DNA of 64,000 nt from an uncultured Lachnospiraceae bacterium. GTDB taxonomy: Bacteria; Bacillota; Clostridia; Lachnospirales; Lachnospiraceae. Made by a program: the position numbers and the translations under genes. Positions 1 to 7,980 of this stretch are shown piece after piece (positions within the stretch are counted from its first letter, which is position 1; the number at the start of each line of letters is the position of its first letter). The stretch spans positions 1 through 64,000 of the forward strand of contig CAMWJF010000004.1 in assembly GCA_947174505.1 (NCBI GenBank). The letters run 5' to 3'. The notes beneath the pieces were generated by a model. It was not told where the DNA came from. It made no database searches and was given only the letters and a program-made list of their open reading frames with translations.

Positions 1-380
1 TTTGCATTTTTATTTTGCAAAAATGAGGAAGTTGAAAAAATGGGGAAACTCAAAGATGGTGCTTCTATCCGCTTTGGTCCCATGCCAACGTCAGAACGCC
101 CAAAAATGGAAGTCTCCTTAAGAGTTTCAACTGAAAAAGCCAAAAATTCCATCACTATGATATGGATCAAACTTTTAGTGCGCTACATAAATCTACATTT
201 GAACACTGTGAATACACTTTTGAATTATTTGAACGTACAAGTCCTTTTAGTGAAGAATTCATTCCATATTACAAAGGAATGTTACTTTGGACATGTCAAC
301 ATTTATCAAATAGTTCTGCTCAGTATCTTTACAACTGGGTATTTCTAATCAGTGTCATAGCTTTGGCATTATCTCCATGA
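1..380 (+). pseudogene. Unrecognised gene fragment, frameshifted and truncated
   Basis: Frame 1 is open from the window edge, so the gene may start upstream; its text around 40-145 looks protein-like (GASIRFGPMPTSERPKME). Similar-quality coding text continues in frame 3 from about 144 (HHYDMDQTFSALHKS...). The switch falls on the A-run at 141-146, which suggests a one-base slip. The frame-3 text runs to about 338 and then reads through antisense abiEii sequence, so the 3' end is cut at that junction. I cannot name the family. It is probably foreign DNA whose arrival removed the rest of the AbiE toxin gene. Alternatively, both frames are chance ORFs. Confidence 0.35.
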
Positions 381-427
381 GATTTATTTCTCACCAGTGC
401 TTTCAATTGTGTGGATGTATGAATCAC
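329..427 (-). pseudogene. abiEii: Truncated AbiEii/AbiGii-type nucleotidyltransferase toxin (N-terminus only)
   Basis: A GTG start at 427-425 overlaps the TGA stop of the antitoxin gene, with GGAGG seven bases upstream, the usual translational coupling of abiE operons. The 32 codons read with the N-terminal pattern of AbiEii toxins (TQLKALVRNKSHGDNAKAM, then TLIRN). After RN, where the family normally continues with a Y-x-MERFLERI-like segment, the frame changes to unrelated TQL and stops. The nucleotidyltransferase catalytic core (GS...DxD) is entirely missing, so no toxin can be made here. Identification rests on remembered family pattern and operon context. Confidence 0.7.
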
Positions 428-1014
428 AGCAGTACCTCCATATATTGTTTGATTTTTTTCTCTATATGAAGTATTTTGGCATACTCCATAAGTCTTGGAA
501 GATTCTTCTTTCCATTTAGATATTCTTTTACAGCCACCTGCTTTTCCTGAATTTCTGTGTCTGTTCTAAAAATATCACACAAAGTCCTTTCTGCATTATA
601 GCATGGAACTATATGTCCGTATGGTGTAGTAGCAGTATCTATACCCAAAGAATAACGTTCTTCAACTACTGTCACCCTTTTAAGCAGACCGTTCCCTCTA
701 TAATCCACCTTATATCCCCTTGGAACGGTAACAGTAAAACAAATGGGTTCCCGTTCTGATAATCCGAGCAGATACAGCGCTGTATTATGGGAATAAACAA
801 TTTTTTTATATTGCAGGGAAATTATATACAATTCATCTTGCCATGCATCTTGCGCCAGATATATACCCTTTGCAATCCTTTCATAATTTCTTTCCTGCAA
901 ATATTTTATTGCATACTGCTTTGAAATGCCTTCTGCAACAATGTCAGCAATCTGTATAATCCCTTGATTTTGTAAAATTTTTGCTTCAATAATTTCTTTT
1001 TTGTTTACCTTCAT
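424..1014 (-). CDS. abiEi: Type IV toxin-antitoxin AbiEi-family antitoxin
   Basis: A protein of 196 aa. The first 50 residues form a winged-helix-like domain (KILQNQGIIQIADIVAEGIS...). A middle block follows with YSHNTALYLLGLSEREP and FTVTVPRGYK, typical of AbiEi antitoxins. Then comes CYNAERTLCDIFR and a basic C-terminus. The family represses its own promoter and counteracts the AbiEii nucleotidyltransferase without binding it. I chose the ATG at 1014 because conserved sequence begins there and a good promoter lies just upstream; the longer frame would cross that promoter. The partner toxin is reduced to a stub, so this is an orphan antitoxin. It may persist as a regulator or neutralise a related toxin elsewhere. 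Confidence 0.8.
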   Translation of the reverse strand: MKVNKKEIIEAKILQNQGIIQIADIVAEGISKQYAIKYLQERNYERIAKGIYLAQDAWQDELYIISLQYKKIVYSHNTALYLLGLSEREPICFTVTVPRGYKVDYRGNGLLKRVTVVEERYSLGIDTATTPYGHIVPCYNAERTLCDIFRTDTEIQEKQVAVKEYLNGKKNLPRLMEYAKILHIEKKIKQYMEVLL

Positions 1015-1021
1015 ACAACAT

Positions 1022-1067
1022 ATAATAATTAAATGTAGTGCAAAAGTCAATTTATGTTTAACATAAA
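1022..1067 (-). promoter_or_regulatory. abiEi promoter with adjoining palindromic operator
   Basis: Reading on the minus strand, TTGACT (1050-1045) and TATTAT (1027-1022) are separated by exactly 17 bp and end eight bases before the abiEi start. A perfect interrupted palindrome, TTTATGTTTAACATAAA (1051-1067), abuts the -35 box. AbiEi antitoxins are known to repress their own operon through inverted repeats, so this is the likely operator. Confidence 0.65.
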
Positions 1068-1137
1068 AGGACTTTGTAACTTGCCAGTTTTCGGTTACAG
1101 GATTTATAATAGTACGAAAAGCGAAACGGGGGATGAA

Positions 1138-2322
1138 ATGATGAGCATGGAACATTTATTGTCAGATGGTATTAAACTAACGCCGCCGTCTTTTGTCAGA
1201 AGTATCCTAAAAGCGGCTTCTGATCCCGGTGTCATTTCTTTTGCGGGCGGATTGCCAAATCCAATTTCTTTCCCGCAGGAAGATTTGCTGGTATCGATGG
1301 AGCGGATTGTGAAAAATTATGGCAGCAGTGTGTTTCAATATTCTATCACCGCCGGATTGCCGGAGCTGCGCCAATATATTGCTGACCGATATAACCGTAA
1401 ATTCGGACTGCATCTCACGATTGACAACATTATTATCACCACCGGCTCCCAGCAGGCGCTTGATTTGATTGCAAAGGTTCTGCTGGACAAAGATGATGGT
1501 ATCATTGTGGAGAAACCGACTTATCTTGCGGCAATTCAGGCATTTTCATTGAACCAGCCTGTATTTTATCCTGTCGAGCTGACAGAGGACGGTTTAAATC
1601 TGGAACAGCTTGAGGAGGCCCTGCAGCATCATGTTAAGTTTATCTATACAATCCCGGAGTTTCAGAATCCAACGGGACTGACGTATTCTGCAGAAAATCG
1701 GAACCGGATTTACGAGATTCTCAAAAACAGGGACATTGTTCTGATCGAGGATGATCCCTATGGTGAACTGCGGTTTGACGGTGAGCATTTGCCCTATATC
1801 GGCGCGGGCAGACTGCCTGACAGCATCCTTCTTGGCTCGTTCTCAAAAACAGTCACACCCGGTATGCGAACAGGCTTTATTATTTCGGAAAATACAGAAC
1901 TTCTGAGATATATTTCTATTGCAAAAGAAGCCAGTGACCTTCACACAAATATCTTTTCCCAGTATCTGCTCTGGGACTATTTGACGAATAACGATCTGGA
2001 TACACATATTGCCAAAATTAAGGCGCTGTACCAGAAGCAGGCGCAGGCCATGACAAACGCCATGGATGCATACTTTCCGGACACGGTAAAATACACAACT
2101 CCCCATGGCGGTATGTTCCTGTGGGTAACATTGCCGGAAGGTGTCAGTGCAATGAAACTGTTTCCAAAAGCGCTTGAGAGAAAGGTCGCTTTTGTGCCCG
2201 GCGACCCGTTCTACATCGACATAGAAAACGCGAACACAATGCGACTGAACTATACCAATGCCGACTGCGAAACGATTGATGAGGGCATCCGCCGTTTAGG
2301 CGGTTTGTTGAAACAGCTGTAA
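1138..2322 (+). CDS. PLP-dependent aminotransferase, class I/II (MocR/2-aminoadipate type without HTH)
   Basis: A protein of 394 aa of fold-type I aminotransferase. It begins at the PSFVRSILKAASDPGVISFAGGLPNP segment, which is shared with 2-aminoadipate, aromatic and branched-chain aminotransferases of the LysN/MocR group. It carries the cofactor-phosphate region TTGSQQALDLIAK, the substrate loop IPEFQNPTG, the aspartate EDDPYGELRF, and the Schiff-base lysine in LGSFSKTVTPGMRTGF. There is no N-terminal GntR domain, so it is an enzyme and not a MocR regulator. The ATG at 1138 follows a GGGG stretch; ATGs at 1141 and 1147 are alternatives. It stands alone, divergent from abiEi. The amino-acid substrate cannot be read from sequence. 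Confidence 0.88.
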   Translation: MMSMEHLLSDGIKLTPPSFVRSILKAASDPGVISFAGGLPNPISFPQEDLLVSMERIVKNYGSSVFQYSITAGLPELRQYIADRYNRKFGLHLTIDNIIITTGSQQALDLIAKVLLDKDDGIIVEKPTYLAAIQAFSLNQPVFYPVELTEDGLNLEQLEEALQHHVKFIYTIPEFQNPTGLTYSAENRNRIYEILKNRDIVLIEDDPYGELRFDGEHLPYIGAGRLPDSILLGSFSKTVTPGMRTGFIISENTELLRYISIAKEASDLHTNIFSQYLLWDYLTNNDLDTHIAKIKALYQKQAQAMTNAMDAYFPDTVKYTTPHGGMFLWVTLPEGVSAMKLFPKALERKVAFVPGDPFYIDIENANTMRLNYTNADCETIDEGIRRLGGLLKQL

Positions 2323-2365
2323 TACCAATAATAATTTAAGAAATAGGATCTGTAAATTCGGCAGA

Positions 2366-3013
2366 TTACTGCAAAATCGCCTGCTCCAGCACATACAGCG
2401 CCTTTTCGTTTTCCTCCAGACAGTGCGCCATCACCGCCTCATTGCCCCGGTCCGCCAGTGCGGTGGTGTCCGCCCCCAGCTGGACGAAGCAGATATAATC
2501 GTCAATCGTCTCGATCCGCGAAGCGCGGGCTTTGCTCAAATTTTGCGGATAATTTCTGTTCTGCTCTATCAGGCCGCTTCGGTAAGTCTCAATAGCCTGC
2601 TCGACAGCCCCCACATAATCCTCCTTCGCGTGAATGATAATCATGGTGTCTATGTGCGCGTCAAGAATCTGTCTCTCCGCCAGAAAATCTACGTACATAT
2701 CTTCCGTGATTCCCGTCAGTTTTTGCAGCTCCGCCGCAGACAAATTGACTTCAGGCCAGTAATTATCCCCGAGAAGCTCTTTTACTTCCCCTTCCAATTC
2801 AACCAATGTATAAAACTGCCGTTCTTTCTGGCCCGTGCTCTCCCAAATAAGCGGAAAATTTCCGGCTTCCACATCTTCCACGTCCTGTTCCCTGACAGTT
2901 TCGCGGCCGTCTACCAGCTCATCCTCCGACATATTGTCCTCACCACAGCCGCTCAAAAGAAAAAGACTGCCAATTATCATGATTATCATTATTTTACGCA
3001 TACTATTTTTCAT
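2366..3013 (-). CDS. DUF4358-like lipoprotein
   Basis: A protein of 215 aa with a lipoprotein signal peptide: MKNSMRK, a hydrophobic stretch, and the lipobox LLSGC with Cys at about residue 23. An acidic linker follows. The rest has the DUF4358 pattern: LSAAELQKLTGI, IDTMIIIHAKEDYVGAVEQAIETY, then YPQNLSKARASRIETIDDYICFVQLGAD. Such lipoproteins occur near MBOAT/SGNH acylation genes in Lachnospiraceae, and here one sits divergent from exactly such a pair. The role is unknown; I infer an extracytoplasmic accessory to the acylation system. A GGAG motif precedes the ATG at 3013. Confidence 0.7.
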   Translation of the reverse strand: MKNSMRKIMIIMIIGSLFLLSGCGEDNMSEDELVDGRETVREQDVEDVEAGNFPLIWESTGQKERQFYTLVELEGEVKELLGDNYWPEVNLSAAELQKLTGITEDMYVDFLAERQILDAHIDTMIIIHAKEDYVGAVEQAIETYRSGLIEQNRNYPQNLSKARASRIETIDDYICFVQLGADTTALADRGNEAVMAHCLEENEKALYVLEQAILQ

Positions 3014-3176
3014 CTACTCCGTTCTCCTTTTCCTGGGCAATAACAAAGCCCTGACTTGTAAGCCTTAGCTGGATTTGCTATACTAAAGCAGAAACAGAAA
3101 CTACCTTGCTTTGCACTATTATCTTTTACCTGTATTTACAAAATTATGTATTTTCAGAGAGGGATTTTGGAAATTT

Positions 3177-4772
3177 ATGCTGTTTAATTCCTATATCTTT
3201 ATCTTCATATTCCTGCCCATTGCACTGATTGGATGGTATGGCCTTAACAGCCTCGGACGGTATAAGCTGGCAAGCCTTTTTCTGTCCGCCATGTCCCTGT
3301 GGTTTTACGCCTATTTTAATGTACGTTATCTGGCCATTATCCTCTGCAGTATCGGGCTGAACTATCTGTTGAGCTGGGCTTTGACCCGGGTACAGACAGA
3401 ATGTCCCCCCACAGTTTCAAATGCCGCAGGATGCAATTCCGCGTGCGGCACCAACAGCGAAATGCCGAAAAACGCGGCGACAGACAAGGCACCTCTATCT
3501 GTCTTCGGTAAAATTGGCCTTCTGGCAGGGCTTATCCTGAATCTTGGCATTTTATTTTATTTCAAATATTATGATTTCTTTATTGAAAATATTAATCTGG
3601 CCTTCCATGCAGATTTTAATTTAAAACATATCCTGCTGCCTTTGGGTATCAGCTTTTTTACCTTTCAGCAGATGTCCTTCATCATTGACCGGGCGCTGGG
3701 CAGATGTCAACACTACGATTTTGTAAATTATCTGGCCTTCGTAACTTTTTTTCCGCAGTTGATCGCAGGCCCTATTGTGCTGCACAGTGAAATTATTCCC
3801 CAGTTTGAAGATCCGGCGAGACGGCGATTCGATATCACCTCTTTTGCCAGAGGCATTTATCTGTTTATTCTGGGACTTGCCAAAAAGGTACTGCTGGCGG
3901 ACACTTTCGGCCTGATGGCAAACTTCGGTTTTGCCCAGACCTTCTCACTGGACGCGGTATCCACCGTTTTTGTGATTCTTGCTTACAGTTTTGAACTGTA
4001 CTTTGATTTCAGCGGTTATTCCGATATGGCGATCGGTCTTGGCAGAATGTTCCATGTGGAACTGCCCTTAAATTTTGATTCGCCCTACCGCTCCTGTAGT
4101 ATCAAGGAATTTTGGCAGCGGTGGCACATCACATTATCACGGTTCTTTATCACCTATGTATATATTCCGCTGGGAGGCAGCCGGAGAGGACGGGCGCGTA
4201 TGCTTTTCAATACCTTCATCGTCTTTTTACTGAGCGGTCTCTGGCACGGGGCTGCCTGGACTTATGTGGCATGGGGCGCTATGCAGGGACTGCTGGTGAT
4301 GTTGGACAATCTGGGCATTGTAGGCATTCGGGGCCGGGAGGAAAAACGCCCTTCCCGTTTTCATATCCCCGCGCCCCTTGGCTGGGTCATTACCTTTACG
4401 CTTTTTAATCTGTCTCTCTTCTTTTTCAGAAGCAGCAGTATGCTGGCGGCAGGGCAGCTTTTTAAAAATCTTCTGTCCGTGCATTGGCGCGGTAAACTTT
4501 TTGAGATTGCCGCACAGCTCGACATTTCGGAAATATATGTACTCAGGCAGGCGCTAGAACTGGCGGCTCCGGCCGCGGTTAATTATCTGTACCTGTTTGT
4601 TATGCTGGCCCTGTTTGTTCTGGCATTTTATCTCATTTTCCACAAAAATGCCTACGAGCGCGCAACCTATAACGAACTGACCTCTAAAAGATGCTGGTAC
4701 ATTTGTATTCTGCTTGTATGGTGCATTATTTCCCTGTCACAGGTAAGTACATTTTTGTATTTTAATTTTTAG
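3177..4772 (+). CDS. MBOAT family O-acyltransferase (AlgI/DltB-like)
   Basis: A polytopic membrane protein of 531 aa that moves acyl groups across the membrane onto an extracellular polymer. The AlgI/DltB features are present: SYIFIFIFLPI at the start, LLPLGISFFTFQQMSFIID, FFPQLIAGPIV, LYFDFSGYSDMAIGLGRM, FWQRWHITLSRFF, and LSGLWHGAAWTYVAWG with the catalytic His. A loop of about 40 residues between the second and third membrane segments (roughly 75-115, rich in Cys, Asn, Ala) looks longer than usual. I chose the ATG at 3177 because MLFNSY is the usual family start. It forms a pair with the SGNH protein downstream. The acceptor (teichoic acid, exopolysaccharide or peptidoglycan) is not determinable. 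Confidence 0.9.
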   Translation: MLFNSYIFIFIFLPIALIGWYGLNSLGRYKLASLFLSAMSLWFYAYFNVRYLAIILCSIGLNYLLSWALTRVQTECPPTVSNAAGCNSACGTNSEMPKNAATDKAPLSVFGKIGLLAGLILNLGILFYFKYYDFFIENINLAFHADFNLKHILLPLGISFFTFQQMSFIIDRALGRCQHYDFVNYLAFVTFFPQLIAGPIVLHSEIIPQFEDPARRRFDITSFARGIYLFILGLAKKVLLADTFGLMANFGFAQTFSLDAVSTVFVILAYSFELYFDFSGYSDMAIGLGRMFHVELPLNFDSPYRSCSIKEFWQRWHITLSRFFITYVYIPLGGSRRGRARMLFNTFIVFLLSGLWHGAAWTYVAWGAMQGLLVMLDNLGIVGIRGREEKRPSRFHIPAPLGWVITFTLFNLSLFFFRSSSMLAAGQLFKNLLSVHWRGKLFEIAAQLDISEIYVLRQALELAAPAAVNYLYLFVMLALFVLAFYLIFHKNAYERATYNELTSKRCWYICILLVWCIISLSQVSTFLYFNF

Positions 4773-4780
4773 TTCAGTCC

Positions 4781-4906
4781 GATCGTGCACAAATGATAAA
4801 GAAAGGTCCGTGGGAGCTCGCTCACAAAGGACATTTCTTTATCATTTGTATAGGGCGGACGCCCGAAAATGAATAATTTGCGCAGCAAATTATGAATTGC
4901 ACGATC
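4781..4906. repeat. Structured intergenic element with three nested hairpins
   Basis: Outer arms GATCGTGCA (4781-4789) and TGCACGATC (4898-4906) enclose three hairpins. The first has 21-base arms, 4789-4809 with 4829-4849, with one mismatch. The second is GGGC/GCCC (4853-4864). The third is a nine-bp stem ATAATTTGC/GCAAATTAT with a GCA loop (4873-4893), flanked by opposed GA dinucleotides and AAT/ATT. There is no T-tract, so it is not a simple terminator. It lies between the MBOAT and SGNH genes. It could be a structured RNA, a processing site or a small mobile palindromic element. Confidence 0.7.
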
Positions 4907-4970
4907 AGAATAAATAAAAACACCCATGAGAGCCTGCTCGCTAAGAACTTTCCAAAAGAAAGGCAAAACC

Positions 4971-6029
4971 ATGATTTCAGAAAAAGAATTTATCAAATCT
5001 TTTTTTATAAGGATGCTTATTCTCCTCGCTGCCGTAATCGGTGCAGTCGTGCTTTTTGACCCTTTTTACCAGTACCACAAACCCTTACCCGGCTTAAAGG
5101 CGGTGCTGACTGACAAGGAATACCAGTGCGTGGGAACCCTGCGCAACTTTGATTACAATGCGTTAATTGTGGGATCCTCCGTCTGTGAAAATTATAACAA
5201 TAGCTGGTTCGATCAGGGCTTTGACTGTCAGACAATCAAGGCAATCCGTTCCTACGGCGCTACCGCGGATCTGAAAGTACTGCTGGACATTGCTTACGAG
5301 AACCACAAGCTGGACTATGTCTTCTATAACATAGATCCCTCCTCCTTATCCGCCAGCGACGAGCCTACCTTTGTCTCCACGGGCTGCCCGATGTATCTCT
5401 ACGACAAAAACCATTTCAACGATTATCAGTATGTTCTGAATAAGGACGTACTGATGGAAAAACTGCCCTATATGCTGGCTTTCTCCTTTATCGGGGACTA
5501 TGACGAGGGTGATTCCTATAACTGGGCACAGTGGAAATATTTCGGCGCGGATATGGCCACGGGTATGTACGCCCGAAAACCTTCTGTCGCCAAAATGCAG
5601 GCGGAAAACGTAAATAAAGAGGCACTTAAAAAAAATATTGCCCTTCTCACATCTATGGTGGAGTCGCACCCGGAGACTACCTTTAAATTTTTCTTTTCGC
5701 CTTACTCTATGCTCTGGTGGGATAATGCCTATCGGACAGGCGAACTGGACTCGGTGATTTACAATGAAAAACAGGCAGTTAAAGCGCTGCTCAACTACAG
5801 AAACGTAGAAATATATTATTATCAGGACGCAAAAGAGATCATTACGAATTTGGATCTTTACATGGATATGATTCATTTCTCGAAGGATATCAATTATTGG
5901 GTATATGATAAGCTGGCCAAAGGGGAGGGCAGACTGACTCCTGACAATTATGAGGAACAGCTGGAGGGTATGCGCGCTTTGTCGGATGAAATTGTGAAGA
6001 CAGAAATTTTGAAATATTATAATAATTAA
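4971..6029 (+). CDS. Membrane-anchored SGNH-like O-acyl transfer partner of MBOAT
   Basis: A protein of 352 aa with one N-terminal membrane helix (about residues 9-28, FIRMLILLAAVIGAVVLF) and an extracytoplasmic domain. VGSSVCENY near residue 66 fits the SGNH nucleophile block, and DMIHFSKDINY near residue 300 fits the Asp-x-x-His block. This is the AlgJ/AlgX/DltD-like layout, in which the MBOAT hands acyl groups to an SGNH protein that modifies the outer polymer. The ATG at 4971 is preceded by AAAGGCAAAACC; the longer frame from 4926 has no signal-like start. It is the second gene of a two-gene unit interrupted by a structured element. Confidence 0.75.
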   Translation: MISEKEFIKSFFIRMLILLAAVIGAVVLFDPFYQYHKPLPGLKAVLTDKEYQCVGTLRNFDYNALIVGSSVCENYNNSWFDQGFDCQTIKAIRSYGATADLKVLLDIAYENHKLDYVFYNIDPSSLSASDEPTFVSTGCPMYLYDKNHFNDYQYVLNKDVLMEKLPYMLAFSFIGDYDEGDSYNWAQWKYFGADMATGMYARKPSVAKMQAENVNKEALKKNIALLTSMVESHPETTFKFFFSPYSMLWWDNAYRTGELDSVIYNEKQAVKALLNYRNVEIYYYQDAKEIITNLDLYMDMIHFSKDINYWVYDKLAKGEGRLTPDNYEEQLEGMRALSDEIVKTEILKYYNN

Positions 6030-6048
6030 AAACGAAATAATAATTATT

Positions 6049-7779
6049 TCAGACAGTGATATATTCTGTCCTTGCCTGATGATCCAGTGGATCTCTCTCG
6101 TCATAGTGAAACAACACCCATACAGGCTTTTCCTTTCGCCTGGGCACAGACCGAATTCCCCATTGGTCTTTTCCGGGAAAAAGATAATGAAAAGGCTCTA
6201 TGTGGGACATCTTTCCATTCCGACAGTATTTGCGGGTAACATCCTTAAATGTGTTCATATCCGCCGCCCACGAAGGTCTGGTTGTGCAGTTTTCCCGATA
6301 ATACAGGTCAAAAGTCAGCGCTTCCCGCAGCATTTTCGGTTCAGGCTTTTCCCTTCCATCCTTTAACCAGCTTCTCTCCCCTTCCTCCAGAAATGCCAAC
6401 AGGATTTCACATCTGCGGATGCGGGAGTGATTCATTGCCAGATACCCCTTTTTTTCATAATAAAGCCCCAGTTGCCTGAAAAAGTCAAAAGCGCTTGCCG
6501 CCATCGCATCGATCAGCTTCATCGTGACCTCAAACTGACCGCTGTTGTAATACACTTCCACCATTTCCTCAACACGTTTGATCAAAAGAAGCTCCTCATA
6601 AGTCAGCCAGTTTGTGGACATTACCTCATAAGGAGGATTCATGTGATACACAATGCCATACTCTTTTGCATGGTCATACAGATAGGAACCTTTCAATACT
6701 TTCAAAAATCCAAGCTGTAATTGATTTGCCCAAAGCGCAAATATCTCGTCAAAGGAATTTCTGAAACTTTCATACCCTTCAAAGGGTAATCCCGCTATCA
6801 AATCCAGATGCTGGTGAATATTTCCGCCACGCTTAATGGCCGTGACCACCTCTTTTATTCGGTCAAGCTTCATGCTGCGATGAATTTCCCTGATTGTCAC
6901 TTCGTTGGTAGTCTGCACTCCTATTTCCAACTGAATCAGCCCGGGACGCATATCCAAGATCAGTTCCAGCTCCTCCTGATTCATGAGATCCGCGGAAATC
7001 TCAAAGTGAAAGTTGGTAATACCCTGATCCTTTTCCTTGATAAAACGCCAGATTTCCAGCGCATGCTGATGATTACAGTTAAAAGTCCGGTCCACAAACT
7101 TTACCTGTGGCACCTTATGTTCTATAAAGAACAGCAGCTCCCTCTTCACAAAATCAAGATTCCGAAAACGAAGTGACTTATCCACGGAAGATAAACAATA
7201 GGAACAGGAAAAGGGGCAGCCTCTGCTGCTTTCATAATATATGATTCGATTCGAAAAATCCGCCATCGCGTCATAGCAGAAAGGAATACTGTTCATATCT
7301 ATGGGTTCCCTGTTCTTTGTGATGACGATCGCTCCACTCTCTGCCCGGTATGCCAGTCCGTCTATGTCCGTTAAGTTTTCCAAATCTCTGCATTCGCTGT
7401 AATGCCCGCACAATTCCCGGAAAGTAGCTTCTCCCTCCCCGATCATAACGCCGGTGATATACGGATGTTTTGCCAAAAAATCCTTTACATTGTAGGATAC
7501 TTCCGGTCCGCCGACCCAGATAGGCGTCTCAGAGAACAGTTTATGATATTCCCGCGCTATTTCCTCCACATAGGTCAAATTCCAGATATAGCAGGAGAAA
7601 CACACTACGTCAGCCCTGCGCTTATAGATATCTTCAAGAATATAGTCCTTTTGATTGTTGATCGTATATTCTGCCAGCTCAATCTTTCTGCCGTATTCCC
7701 CGGCAAAAGCTTTGAGGGAATAGATCGCCAGATTGGAGTGGATATATTTTGCATTGATCGCTGTAAGTAATATTTTCAT
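6049..7779 (-). CDS. B12-binding domain radical SAM protein (DUF4080 type)
   Basis: A protein of 576 aa. The N-terminal cobalamin-binding-like domain (about 1-135) starts MKILLTAINAKYIHSNLAI and contains WVGGPEVSYN. The radical SAM core starts near 185 with YYESSRGCPFSCSYCLSS, which carries the CxxxCxxC cluster motif. It is followed by FVDRTFNCN and the glutamate-rich EISADLMN and LIQLEIGVQT segments. The C-terminal part (about 370-576) resembles DUF4080. Such proteins are usually annotated as B12-dependent radical SAM enzymes of unknown substrate. AGGTG sits ahead of the ATG at 7779. It converges on the SGNH gene with a 19-bp gap. Confidence 0.88.
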   Translation of the reverse strand: MKILLTAINAKYIHSNLAIYSLKAFAGEYGRKIELAEYTINNQKDYILEDIYKRRADVVCFSCYIWNLTYVEEIAREYHKLFSETPIWVGGPEVSYNVKDFLAKHPYITGVMIGEGEATFRELCGHYSECRDLENLTDIDGLAYRAESGAIVITKNREPIDMNSIPFCYDAMADFSNRIIYYESSRGCPFSCSYCLSSVDKSLRFRNLDFVKRELLFFIEHKVPQVKFVDRTFNCNHQHALEIWRFIKEKDQGITNFHFEISADLMNQEELELILDMRPGLIQLEIGVQTTNEVTIREIHRSMKLDRIKEVVTAIKRGGNIHQHLDLIAGLPFEGYESFRNSFDEIFALWANQLQLGFLKVLKGSYLYDHAKEYGIVYHMNPPYEVMSTNWLTYEELLLIKRVEEMVEVYYNSGQFEVTMKLIDAMAASAFDFFRQLGLYYEKKGYLAMNHSRIRRCEILLAFLEEGERSWLKDGREKPEPKMLREALTFDLYYRENCTTRPSWAADMNTFKDVTRKYCRNGKMSHIEPFHYLFPGKDQWGIRSVPRRKEKPVWVLFHYDERDPLDHQARTEYITV

Positions 7780-7918
7780 CTTTTCACCTATATTTACTTC
7801 CTGATCATTACTATACCTAAATTTTCACTTTTTTCAATATTTAGGAGTGAAAATTCACTTTTACATATGAAAATTCTCAACCCTGTTACAGTTTATCCTG
7901 ATTAAAACACATATTATA

Positions 7919-7968
7919 TTTACAATATTAATAAACGATGATATAATATGTTTATAATATTAGTAAAC
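7919..7968 (+). promoter_or_regulatory. Promoter with two 18-bp operator-like repeats
   Basis: TTTACA (7919-7924) and TATAAT (7942-7947) are separated by 17 bp. TTTACAATATTAATAAAC (7919-7936) covers the -35 box, and TTTATAATATTAGTAAAC (7951-7968) lies just after the -10 box. The two copies match at 16 of 18 bases, are each roughly palindromic, and start 32 bp apart, about three helical turns. This layout suggests cooperative binding of a repressor, perhaps the HTH protein encoded 13 bp downstream. Confidence 0.6.
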
Positions 7969-7980
7969 ATTAGGTGCGGT

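Noticed and set aside
2423..3043. A 206-codon plus-strand ORF
   Set aside because: It is antisense to the DUF4358 lipoprotein, which has a lipobox and ribosome-binding site; the plus-strand product shows no domain.
5346..6104. A 252-codon minus-strand ORF
   Set aside because: It is antisense to the SGNH gene and looks like low-information Ile/His-rich text; it also overlaps the end of the radical SAM gene.
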